From: Rugalucina vietnamica
Lineage: Eukaryota > Mollusca > Bivalvia > Lucinida > Lucinidae
Length of the DNA: 64,000 nucleotides
Direction: 5' to 3'
NCBI GenBank assembly: GCA_964017185.1
Contig: OZ024884.1
Location: 19,996,048-20,060,047, forward strand
A program made the translations under genes and the position numbers. Shown here in pieces: positions 33,851-44,165 of the stretch; the stretch's first letter is position 1, and each line of letters opens with the position of its first letter. The notes under the pieces were generated by a model that saw nothing but the letters and a program-made list of their open reading frames with translations, had not been told where the DNA came from and did not search any database.

Positions 33851-34710
33851 AAACTCGGTGGAGCACGGCGCCAGATATCATTATAGATCGAGGAACTGGA
33901 GAACTTTAGACAGGTTCGAACTGGGAAAGCAAAAGATTTGGAGCAGTTTGCGGATTTGCTAGACATAGCTATCGTCAACCTTCAGGAGGCAAATCAGCGA
34001 CACGAACTAGGTAACGGCTCTTAATATACCCGGTTACAAGAAAACTTCCACAGGCTATTCTGGCTAGCTTACATCGATGTGTTTATGACAACAACATGAC
34101 TCAGTCCGTAACTACATTGTACCTTACGAAATTGGGTAAATCGGAATTCCAGGCAGTAGCTTCCGAAACCGTCATAGACTACTTCTTCACGTTCCGGACA
34201 GAGACAAGCAACAACATTTTTCGGGGATAACAGAGAGAATCGTGCTGAGAAGCAGTGCTGTCAGGCTTGTAGACGAGACCATCGGAATTGGTCATGTGAA
34301 GCTTTTAAACAGGAACGTAGCTCTGATAGATGGGACATAGCTAAACGTTGCCAACTTTGTTTCCGTTGTTTGGTAGAGGGACATTCTGGGAAATCTTGCC
34401 CACGGAGTCGCCAGTGTGGGCTGAACGGATGCAACGAATTACACCATAGATTGCTCCATTGACGGCTAACGTATCTACGACATATTTCCTTGCACTTCGT
34501 ACTGTACCAGTCATACTGGAGAATGATACCCGGTCACTGAAGGTCAACGCCCTCATGGACGATGCGAGTACGAATTCATATAAAATGCTGACGTGGCCGC
34601 GGAGCTTGGATTGCAAGGTAAGACAGAGAGAGTTATTGTTAATGTTTTAAATGGACAGGTTGAAACAGTTCAAACACAGCCTGTAAACTTTGCATTGGAA
34701 ATAAGGAGGT
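33851..34710 (+). pseudogene. gag: BEL/Pao gag end and protease-like region (broken)
   Basis: After the hairpin, the reading resumes with KDLEQFADLLDIAIVNLQEA (a BEL gag segment; stop-riddled). At about 34230-34460 a C-x2-C-x3-H-x4-C block and L-C-F-R-C-L-V-E-G-H-S-G-K-S-C form the knuckle region. At 34490-34640 TVPVILENDTRSLKVNALMD-D-A-S resembles the BEL protease start. Several frames and stops; not functional. Confidence 0.68.
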
Positions 34711-35170
34711 AAGCAATTTTAGTAAAAGAATAAATAAAATGATGATTTTGAAAACAGTAGAAATCAAATGGGATTTTTCTCTTCGAATAACAATTTGAAA
34801 ACAAAAATCCCGTGGGAGAAAATAAACTTTGAGATTAGGTTGCGAAAAGTTGTCTGAAATATGTGCTTTGATGAATGAATCATAGTTTTACTGTGGTATT
34901 TATATTTGAAGAATTCTCCCGCTGGAGAAAAATCCATAAACAGTTTTAAGGATTTTTTCTCCCAGGGAAGGCTTTATAACATCCAATGGGAGAAACAGAC
35001 TCCCGTGTTTTTTTTTAAATATCTCGTGGGATTTTACCCCTTTGACCTTAAATTGTGCCAATGTGTTTTTTTATATATATATTTCTGGTTAAACAATATA
35101 ATTAAAATACACTATAGGTTCTATTTCATCATATTAAAGTGATTAAAAGTCTCTAAAACAGTTAGAATTA
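34711..35170. other. AT-rich spacer
   Basis: Contains scattered CCCGTGGGAGAAAA / TTTTCTCCCAGGG inverted motifs (34800-35035) but no gene. Confidence 0.35.
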
Positions 35171-35915
35171 CAAGGTTGATTTGCCAATTGGCAACAAAAC
35201 TGGTGGTTGTTTAAAATGATTACCCTTGAATTACCTTGACTTATTTTGCGGCAAGGTCAGTTTCGGAAACATAGGCTTTTACATGGGAAAAGGTGAAAAC
35301 AAAGGATATTTTGGAAACAATTGCAGCCTGAGACTTGAAAGTTGCTAGATGCAGATAACTAATGGAGCCAATGATGGTATGTAATTTATTAAGGTCAAGG
35401 TCGGTTCTTGACGTTGACGTAAGGTCATTTAAATATTAAAATTAAGATTATGGTTTTCTCAGAAATCACAGGGCCTATGAAAAGGAAATCTTATGTGGAG
35501 CCTCCATGCTTAGGGAAACAAAATTGTGTGCGTTAAATCTTGGTCGAATGCTCAACATGGCCACCATGCTCACAAATGCTCAAAAATCTCCTACTCCAGA
35601 ACTGTGGGCGGATTTTCAAGAAGCTTGGTATTTCGCATCAGCAACCTTAGCCCACAATAGTTTGTACCAATGATGACCCGATGATGACCTTGACCTATTT
35701 TAGGGCAAAGTCATTTTTTAGAAACTGGCTTTAACATTGATAAAAAAGTGAAAATAATGTTTTGGAAACTATTGCAGTTTGAAACTTGGCAGATGCAAAC
35801 AACTAATAAAGCCAGTGTAGGAATGATGCTTTTCAAGGTCAAGGTCATTTCATGATGACTAAATGCTCCACGATTATGCTTCAGGTGGGCGTTCTCGGGA
35901 CAAATGGTCCTCTGT
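35171..35915 (+). repeat. Bivalve AGCTCACCT-family repeat, 3' part
   Basis: Units with TTACCTTGACTTATTTTGCG, GCAAGGTCAG and GAAACTGGCTTTAACATTGA repeat at ~480-bp spacing (35230 and 35685). It ends TTCAGGTGGGCGTTCTCGGG, a variant of the family terminus. No 5' start is seen. Confidence 0.6.
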
Positions 35916-36131
35916 TTTTTATTTCGATCAAAACTGTTTAGGCAGTTTTAAAGGATTTCTATTTTTTCTTTTTTTTTAACTGTCAGCCATTTTGTTTACC
36001 CGGTCCATTGGCGGTGGAAATTTCCATTGTTCTGTTATTTTTCATTTAACATTAAATTTGACATAAATTAACTTGGCTCTCTGAAGCTGACATTTTTCTA
36101 CATTCTGTTTTATATTGTCATGTTTTTGGTC

Positions 36132-36336
36132 TTTGTTTCAGAAAAGAAATAACGATACAGGTATGCCGATTGTATAAACAATGCCTCTAAAGGTCTGATG
36201 CCTGTAAGACTACATTCATTAAAGTTACACCATTTGTTTCAGAAAAGAAATAACGATACAGGTATGCCGATTGTATAAACAATGCCTCTAAAGGTCTGAT
36301 GCCTGTAAGACTACATTCATTAAAGTTACACCATTT
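36132..36336. repeat. 101-bp perfect tandem duplication
   Basis: TTTGTTTCAGAAAAGAAATA to TTAAAGTTACACCATTT is present twice in succession with no difference noted. Recent duplication; each unit starts with a TTTCAG acceptor-like string. Confidence 0.88.
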
Positions 36337-36716
36337 CATCAGATGGGAAATGCATTCATGAGCTTTGAGCCGCTAAGGAGAAGATAACACTGGCCCAGAA
36401 ACAAAGATGCTATAACTGTGACGTTGCACTAGAGTAATGTAGTGTTTGAGAACTATTGTCTGCACCATCTTTCAGAAACTGCAAAGTTCAAAATCTCACT
36501 TTTCTGAAACACCACAAGAAAAATATGATCATGTTGTCTTTTTGCAACGCAAAAGGCGTAACAAATGCCCATATAATTTTGAAAATCGGTTCACTAATAA
36601 GATAATTATGCCTAAAAAATATTTTTAATAGGCCTTTTGCATGTGCAAGGGTAATCAAAACACCTTAAAAATTAAAAAAAATCTGTGGAATAACTTTAAG
36701 AGTTTGGCACTCAGCT

Positions 36717-38845
36717 TTGCATACAATACAATTTGGTTATGGTTTGGTGCATTTTAAGGGAAAAATAATCAATTTTGATTTTTTCCTGGAAAATAGTTAT
36801 TCCCTTGCTGACATTTTTATTATTATTTGTTACAAATATAACAAACCAATCAGAAATACTATTTTTAATTTCAATAAACTTGTTTCTGATCTTGATATCC
36901 ATGCTAATACTCCTAAGTCTTGAGATTGTAAAGATTCAAAATATGTTTATCAACCCGCTGGACATATTGTTACTGGAAATTTAAAAATAATTTCGGATTC
37001 TAGAATTCGCAAAATTGTTTCTAAAGGTCCGAAATATAGATTCCCTTCCTACATTAATTTCGACAAATGTAGAGAGGAGATTTCATCTGCATTAAATGAT
37101 TTCGGTAATCGATGGTGTAAACGAGAGGGTGTTGAGGATAATGCTCTTAAAGAATGGAAAAGAAGTATCTTCACTATCGTGGATAAACGTATTAAGTTTT
37201 ATTCACAAAATACTAATCTTTTACCTCCTAAACCAAAATCGTCATTTAGGCATTTGAAGCAGGGTATCCAAGAATTTCATAGAAAGTATGTCTTGGTTCC
37301 GGCAGATAAAGCCGCAAACAATGTTGTTGTCGTTTGTAGGCTTCACTACGTTAACACCTTAAAACAGGAGCTTGATGGTACCAGGGCTTATCTGGAGACA
37401 GATACTGATGAGGTGTCTGTAGTTAATGCCCACTTAAACGATTTACCTGTTAAGTTTTCTGTTTGTGTCAATGAAGGCCAAGACAAACTTCCTACGATGT
37501 ATTGGTTACCTAAGCTTCACAAAAGACCATACAAAGCTAGATTTATTGCAAATTCTAGCTCTTGTACTACCACTGAACTTTCTAAATTATTAACTTCCTG
37601 TCTTACTGCTATCAAATCTCATGTTATAAGATACTGTGAGACAGTGTATGAAACTTCAAATAAAAATTGGTTTTGGTCAATTAAAAATTCTGGTGAGGTG
37701 CTCAGTAAATTGAAGTGTAGAGGGTTCCGTGCGACAAGCTTGTCCACATATGCTTTTTCTACTCTGTATACAACATTACCACATAATCTAATTAAAGAAA
37801 AACTTCTGGATTTGATAGAGTGGACCTTCAAAAGGGCATTAAAAAACTATGGTTCTCTTTATTTGGCATGTAATGACAGAAAGGCTTTTTTCACTTCCTC
37901 TGACCAAAGTCGGTATACACTTTGGTCATGTCAGAATGTATGCGACGCCTTATCCTATCTCCTTGATAATATTTATATTAGATTTGGGACCAAGTTATAC
38001 AGACAAATTGTTGGAATTCCGATGGGTACAAATTGCGCACCTCTCGTAGCTGATTTATTTTTATACTGCTACGAAAGAGATTTCATGGATTCTCTTAACC
38101 ATGATAATCAAGCTGATGTTATCGAGGCTTTTAATTCCACATCTAGGTACCTCGATGACCTATTGAACATTGACAACCCTTATTTTGAAGGTATGGTCAA
38201 TCAAATTTATCCACCTGAACTTCAGTTGAACAAAGCCAATATCTCAGATACTGAAGCCCCCTTTTTAGATCTACATCTTTCTGTTGCAAATGGATTTGTT
38301 TCTTCTAAAATTTATGATAAGCGCGATGACTTTGATTTTGATATAAAAATTTTCCTTTTTTGGATGGTGACGTTCCTCGTCGTACTTCTTATGGTGTATA
38401 CATTTCGCAACTTATTAGGTTTGCTAGAGTCTGCAATCATGTTACAGACTTCAACGCTCGAAATAAATGTTTAACGGCAAAACTTCTCCAACAGGGCTAT
38501 CGGTATCATAAACTTCGAAAAACATTTTCTAAATTTTATCGTAGACACTATGAATTGATTTCCAAATATAATGTTGGGTTAAAGACGCTTTTAAGTGAGG
38601 GCCTTTCGGAACCTGAATTTTATGGTGACTTGGTTTACAAATTTAAGAAACTTAAAGGAATTAATGATTTTTCTTTTCAGTTCAGAAAAATCATAACACG
38701 TTACAAACGTATAGGTTATAACTTGAATGTTATGCGACAGTCTGCATGCTTAGTTTTTAACCCAATCATGGTTGATAACTATACTGCCTTCTTTAATTGC
38801 ACGCCGGTGTGTCGGGCGTCAGACTCTATGATGGCCCCGACATAA
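36717..38845 (+). pseudogene. Family X PLE-type reverse transcriptase (one stop, one frameshift)
   Basis: About 700 codons. The N-terminal part has a C-K-D-S and G-H-I-V-T-G-N-L block. Next come VLVPADKAANNVVVVC, YWLPKLHKRP, YAFSTLYTTLPHNLI (motif A region), VGIPMGTNCAPLVADLF (motif B), SRYLDDLL (catalytic YLDD) and EAPFLDLHL. The C-terminal third is Lys/Arg/Tyr-rich (YRRHYELISKYN ... FRKIITRYKRIGYN). RT motifs place it with Penelope-like RTs, but no C-terminal GIY-YIG domain is present. N-terminal-EN PLEs (Naiad/Chlamys type) are one possible home, with any nuclease lost by 5' truncation. Lesions: TGA at 36921 and a frameshift near 38352. Confidence 0.78.
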
Positions 38846-39107
38846 AGCTATTCATTTTAGTTGGTTGGGGCCGGAGCTTCTTGTCTGTTGCTTGGCCCAC
38901 CGGGGTCCAACTGGTGTTTTTCTTTTGCTCCGGAGTTCGTAGGTTATTCGGCGCCCAGGGATCTCCATCGTCGGGCAGCTTACTCAGTCTGTGAGTCCTG
39001 GTTTTTGATTCATCAGGATGTTTATCATGATTTATTTGTTTGTTCTTGATGATTCATTGACTAGTTAGAGATTCACCACGAGGACCGAATAACTAACTAA
39101 ATGTTAT

Positions 39108-39216
39108 GAACCCCTGCAGAAGTTGAGGGTGAGGTTATGGCCATGTAAAACCGGTTTAAGCCCGCCAGTAACTTTGTGTTACTGATCGTTCCAAGTCGAT
39201 ACTTCTGTGGTGGTTC
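39108..39216 (+). ncRNA. Conserved structured RNA module, copy D
   Basis: 109 nt. The 5' half resembles copy B and the 3' half copy C, as if the ~350 bp between the two modules of X2 had been lost by recombination. The outer stem pairs at 14 of 15; the loop is ATGGCCATGTAA and the hairpin AGTAAC/GTTACT. Confidence 0.68.
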
Positions 39217-39474
39217 TTTTTGTTTTATGTCTTGGTGTTTAAAAATTTTTTTGTGCTGTTGGCGCCTTATGTATGTTTTCATATTTTTAGTTAAGTTAAG
39301 GTAACTGAGTGGCCACCTATTGGGAAAATAGCTGCCCATTCGGCTTACGATTGTTTCATGGTATAAGTACCTGATTGTTAGTTTGGTTTTTTCCAACCTC
39401 GGTTTTTGGAGTGGGAATCTTTTTCTGATTGCGCCTTTTCCTGATCTTTGCCTACTTGTACCTTTTTACAATGG

Positions 39475-39675
39475 AAAAAAACCCTAATCAATTTTTTTTT
39501 CTGGCATAAAATTTTTATTTGTCAACCGATTTTCAAAATTTTTGTGGCACTTTTGGAATGCAAAATGACTTTTGGAATGCAAAATGGTGACATGGTAATA
39601 TTTTTCTGGAGGTCTTTCAGAAAAGTGAGATTTTGAAAAAAATGCAGTTTCTGGGAGATGGTGTGCAGACAATAG
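39475..39675 (-). repeat. Inverted copy of the segment upstream of the X3 ORF
   Basis: Read antisense it matches 36447-36627 (TATTGTCTGCACACCATCT.., CAAAATCTCACTTTTCTGAA, TTTTGAAAATCGGTT). It sits head-on against the truncated coding part of X4, a 5'-inversion geometry. Confidence 0.65.
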
Positions 39676-40043
39676 ATATTTTCCTTTTTTGGATGGTGAC
39701 GTTCCTCGTCGTGCTTCTTATGGTGTATACATTTCGCAGCTTATTAGGTTTGCTAGAGTCTGCAATCATGTTACAGACTTCAACGCTCGAAATAAATGTT
39801 TAACGGCAAAACTTTTCCAACAGAGCTATCGGTATCATAAACTTCGAAAAACCTTTTCTAAATTTTATCGTAGACACTATGAATTGATTTCCAAATATAA
39901 GGTTGGGTTAAAGATGCTTTTAAGTGAGGGCCTTTCAGAACCTGAATTTTATGGTGACTTGGTTTACAAATTTAAGAAACTTAAAGGAATTAATGACTTT
40001 TCTTTTCAGTTCAGAAAAATCATAACACGTTACAGACGTATAG
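39676..40043 (+). pseudogene. Family X copy X4, 5' half (split by LTR element 2)
   Basis: The C-terminal coding part from FLDGDVPRRASYGVY to FRKIITRYRRI, interrupted at ATAG (40040-40043) by LTR element 2 and continuing at 52428. Close to X3 in sequence. A 5'-truncated insertion. Confidence 0.82.
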
Positions 40044-40876
40044 TGTTATGTATGACAGTTACTTGTTGAAAGATGTGCATTCAGTACTGGTAAACTTCCC
40101 AAGGGAGTATGCCCAGGAAAGTATGATGTTATACATATGGTGTTTACTTGTTGTCCTTAGCAATTATTTACTTTTAGTGTCCCAGATATTGGACATAAAC
40201 AGGTTGTTTACTTCAGAATTTTATAGAAATTTCAAATTGTTCTTTGACGGAAAAGTCCGGAAAAATCTAAAAAAGAACCTGGAAAGATGTAGAATCTTCT
40301 AGAAAAATCTTTTTTATGTCAAAAGAATATTGTGGAATTTTCTTGAAGGATAATGGCCTCTCTAGAATATTCCAGAACATTAAATTTTGGTAAACAACTT
40401 GTTATTTTTAGTATATGATATCATAGAATTTGCTGGAAGAATCCTGAATGTTCCTCAGTGCTATATAAGGGCTACAAATTTTCATAAGGACAATCTTTGG
40501 GTACTGTTACTATTAAGAAGTCAGAATCTATCTTATTGGAATTTAAACTTATTCTTGGATTACTTTGTGATATTCGATTCTGGATTGGGACATAGTGCTA
40601 TTTTGAAACAAACTTTAATTCTTGGGATCAGAAACTGATACAGACTTGTGTTAAAAAATTCTGAGGGACATTCAGACATTCTTTAAGGGAATTAACAGCT
40701 TGAAAGGTATTGTACATTCATTTTTTGTTTGATTGTATATATGCTTTTGATTGTTTCGCATGTAATTACTGGTTAAATCACTTCTAAATAGATTTGTTAA
40801 ATTTTAAACAAAGCTTGTTGCTGGCTAACCAACTTGTTGGTTTCCTTAATCTTCTAGTTACGCCTGGCACGTAACA
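40044..40876 (+). repeat. 5' LTR of element 2
   Basis: 833 bp with the same TG..CA ends, TATATAAG box and heat-shock elements as element 1. HSE1 is damaged (TTATAGAA for TTCTAGAA); HSE2 and HSE4 remain. Confidence 0.95.
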
Positions 40877-40880
40877 GAAT

Positions 40881-40898
40881 TGGGGGCTCGTCCGGGAT
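40881..40898 (+). promoter_or_regulatory. Primer binding site, tRNA-Pro (element 2)
   Basis: TGGGGGCTCGTCCGGGAT again follows the LTR by four bases. Confidence 0.88.
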
Positions 40899-40987
40899 TG
40901 AAATTTCTTGTGCACCAAATTTATTTAAAATTCTAAAGTATCTTCACTGTTTGCTGTTTAAATAGCTAAAGCCAGCTAAAAGCAACC

Positions 40988-42796
40988 ATGTCATTCAAAC
41001 TAAGTGACTTTATTGCTGCGCCTTCTCAGGAGCTGTTAGATAAGGCCAAAAGGTCTTAGACATAGCTGATCATTATGGGTTGTCAAATATCAAGACTTCC
41101 ATGTTAAAACATGAAATTAAGAACATTTTGATTCAGTTTTTTGTTGACGAGGAAATTTTTGATTCCTCGGCTACTTCTCAGATTCTAGTCACTCAGACTG
41201 ACTTGCAGTTGAGGGAACTAGAAATCAAAAGACAAATTGAGATGGAAAAAACTAAAATTTGAGTATGAAGAAAGAATAAGGTTGGAAACTTTAGAGCGGG
41301 ATGAAAGAATAAGGGCAGAAAAGGCCGAAAGGGAAGAAAGAATAAGATTGGAAACTTTAGAACGGGAAGAAAGAATGTATAAACAAAGGTTAGAAATGGA
41401 AGAGCGAGAGAAGGAGAAACAAAGAGCTTTAGAATATGAAAAATTAGAACAAGAAGAACGGCTCGAAATTGAAAAAGAAAAATTGAGATTTGAAAATGAA
41501 GAAAAAGAAAGAAAAAGGCTATTTCAGTTAAGACTCAAAGAAATTGAATTTAATGAAAAATCAAAATCAAAATCTTTATCTTCAGACACAAGCAAAATAT
41601 TTGATGTCACAAAACACATCCGTCTCGTTCCTCCATTTCAAGAAAAAGAGGTTGACAAATATTTCTTACATTTTGAGAAGGTGGCAGAAAACTTGAAATG
41701 GCCAAAAGAGCACTGGACCTTGCTTTTGCAAAGTGTTGTAACTGGTAAAGCTAGAGAAATTTACACTCAGCTTTCTCTTGAGCAAAGCTCAGATTATGAT
41801 ACAATAAAGGAATTTATTCTTAAGGCTTATGAGCTGGTCCCTGAGGCATACAGGCAGAAATTTAGAGACTGTAGAAAAGAACATGACCAGACTCATGTTG
41901 AGTTTGCTAGAACAAAAGAGCAACTATTTGATAGATGGTGTTCTTCAAAGAAAGTAGGTTCTGATCATGCAAAGCTAAGGCAGCTCATGCTTGTTGAAGA
42001 ATTCAAACGGTACATAAATTCTGATGTTAAGGCTTTCTTGAATGAAAGAGAAGTTGAAAACTTTGAAACAGCAGCACGTTTAGCTGATGACTATGCTTTG
42101 ACTCATAAGGCTTCATTTGTCAACAAGCCATATCCTAGGAAACCATATAACCCTCAATCAAAGCAAATTACCCCTCAGTCAAAACCATATTCCCCTCAGT
42201 CCGGTCCCAAAGCCAATCCCAGTAATCCAACTGACAATTCCAGACCAAAACCCAAATTTTCTAGTGAAAACAAAGGACAAAATCCCTTATCCCAGCCAAT
42301 TTGTAATTATTGTAAGAAAACTGGCCACATTATTTCTGAATGTTTGGCACTGAAACGAAAGAAAGAAAGAGAAAATCTAGATAGTGCTAAACCGACAGGC
42401 CTCACCTCCTTAAAGGCTAAACCACAGTCTTGTATCCAGGAAGAAAACCCTATACTGACCAGAACTTGTAAAGAGTCAGTCTCTGAGGATTCTATTATGG
42501 GGATTTATGAACCATTCTTATCAGATGGTTTTGTGTCACTTAACAGTGACTCTGCCCAGTCTACCCCCATTAAAATCTTACGAGATACCGGAGCTTCTCA
42601 ATCCCTTATCTTGGCAGATACCTTGCCATTTTCCGAGAAGTCTTCTTCTGGGACAAGTGTCCTTATCCAGGGCGTAGAGTGTGGATTTGTTAACGTACCC
42701 CTCCATAATATCTATTTGTCCTCTGACTTAGTAACAGGTCCCGTGGCTGTAGGTATTAGACCTTCCTTACCCTTTAAAGGTATTCATTTGCTGTAA
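40988..42796 (+). pseudogene. gag-pol: Gag-protease of element 2 (fused frame, indels, terminal stop)
   Basis: Starts at ATG 40988. Relative to element 1, seven bases are missing near 41052 and one A is gained near 41247, so about 65 codons between them are out of frame. From there one open frame runs through the coiled coil, capsid-like region and CX2CX4HX4C knuckle into the D-T-G-A-S protease without a gag stop. This shows that gag and pol were a single ORF. The frame ends at TAA 42794, a T-to-A change relative to element 1. Synonymous and conservative differences from element 1 are spread throughout. Confidence 0.88.
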
Positions 42797-44165
42797 GGCA
42801 ATGATTTGGCAGGAGATAAGGTTGTGGTAAACCCACTTTTGACCAGCACACCATGTGTTGATCAACCGCCTGATCCCATTGAGCAGGAAATTCCCGACCT
42901 TTACCCTTCTTGTGCTGTTACTAGGGCAATGGCTAAGAAAGCCAAATTATATGATGGGATGCAGGACATAAATTTAACTGACACTTTGATAGGTCAGTCC
43001 TTTAATAAAGAGATTTCAACATCTCTTTCCCCTAGTCAGTCTGATATTCAGACTGACCCTAGCAATCCAAGGTCAGGGTCAGAAAATGACCTTTCACCTT
43101 CCAACTCAAATGACCAAGGTCATGACCAGCTGTCAAGGTCACAGCTTTGTAAAGAACAACACAGTGATCCTGAGATCTCGCCTTTATTTCAAAGGGCTTT
43201 AGATGAAAAAGAAATATCCCAGGTCCCTGTTTGCTATTATGTCAAAACTGGCATATTAATGCGAAAATGGCGTCCTCCAGATGTCTCAGCAGAAGATGAG
43301 TGGACTGTTAACCACCAAATTGTGATCCCTAGGGTTTATCGCCCTGAAATCTTAAACTTGGCCCATGAAACTCCAATGTCAGGCCATTAAGGTGTAAATA
43401 AGACCTATCACAAGATCCTTAATCATTTCTACTGGCCAGGAATAAAATCTGATGTATCTCAACACTGCAAATCCTGCCACACTTGTCAGATGGTAGGAAA
43501 ACCCAATCAGACTATTCCTAAAGCTCAGTTACAGCCCATTCCTGCCTTTGATGAACCTTTCAGCGGAGTGATTATTGATTGTGTAGGTCCCTTACCCAAA
43601 ACAAAGAAAGGTTGTGAATATCTTCTGACCATAATGTGTGCTTCAACTCGCTTTCCTGAAGCTATCCCACTCAGAAATATCAAGGCTAAAACAATAGTTA
43701 ATGCACTTGTGAAGTTCTTCACATTTGTAGGCCTCCCAAAATCTATCCAGTCAGACCAGGGCTCAAATTTTATGTCAGGAATTTTTCAGCAAGTCATGTA
43801 CGAACTTGGAATTAAGCAATACAAGTCATCGGCTTACCACCCTGAAAGCCAAGGTGCCTTAGAAAGATTCCATCAAACTTTGAAAAACATGATCAGATCT
43901 TACTGCTTTGACACTGAAAAAGATTGGGATGAAGGCATACACTTGCTTCTATTTGCTGTAAGAGAATCTGTACAAGAGTCTCTGGGGTTCAGCCCATTTG
44001 AGCTTGTTTTTGGGCACACTGTACGTGGACCGTTAAAACTTCTAAAAGAGAAATTTCTCTCAGATGATGACAATTCTTTGAACTTACTTCAGTATGTGTC
44101 TGATTTCAAAAACAGACTATCAAAGGCCTGTGATGCAGCTCGGTCCAATCTCAAATCTGCTCAAA
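42797..44165 (+). pseudogene. pol: Integrase region of element 2 (one stop; cut by transposon)
   Basis: Same frame as gag. Linker, then zinc finger (H-E-T-P-M-S-G-H, with TAA at 43388 just after; C-K-S-C-H-T-C) and the D,D,E core (IIDCVG, SDQGSN, GALERFH with the family-typical Y-H-P-E-S-Q-G before it). Interrupted at TCAAA (44161-44165) by the TIR transposon; it resumes at 46326. Confidence 0.88.

Larger units (their letters stand above)
32073..34710 (+). mobile_element. BEL/Pao LTR retrotransposon remnant
   Basis: Left part of a BEL/Pao element: a possible 5' LTR beginning TGTTATCGGTATGGG (32074), a PBS-like TGGTAGCAGAGCGAG at 32236-32250, gag pieces, a cysteine/histidine knuckle region and a protease-like segment. 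RT, RNase H and integrase are absent. Interrupted by a non-homologous block (about 33186-33850) containing a hairpin element. Many stops and shifts; LTR boundaries inferred. Confidence 0.68.
36440..39463 (+). mobile_element. PLE family X, longest copy (X3)
   Basis: Upstream ~270 bp, an RT-bearing ORF (36717-38845, two lesions) and a ~620-bp 3' region with one structured module, ending GATCTTTGCCTACTTGTACC. It is immediately followed by copy X4 in the same orientation. Confidence 0.8.
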
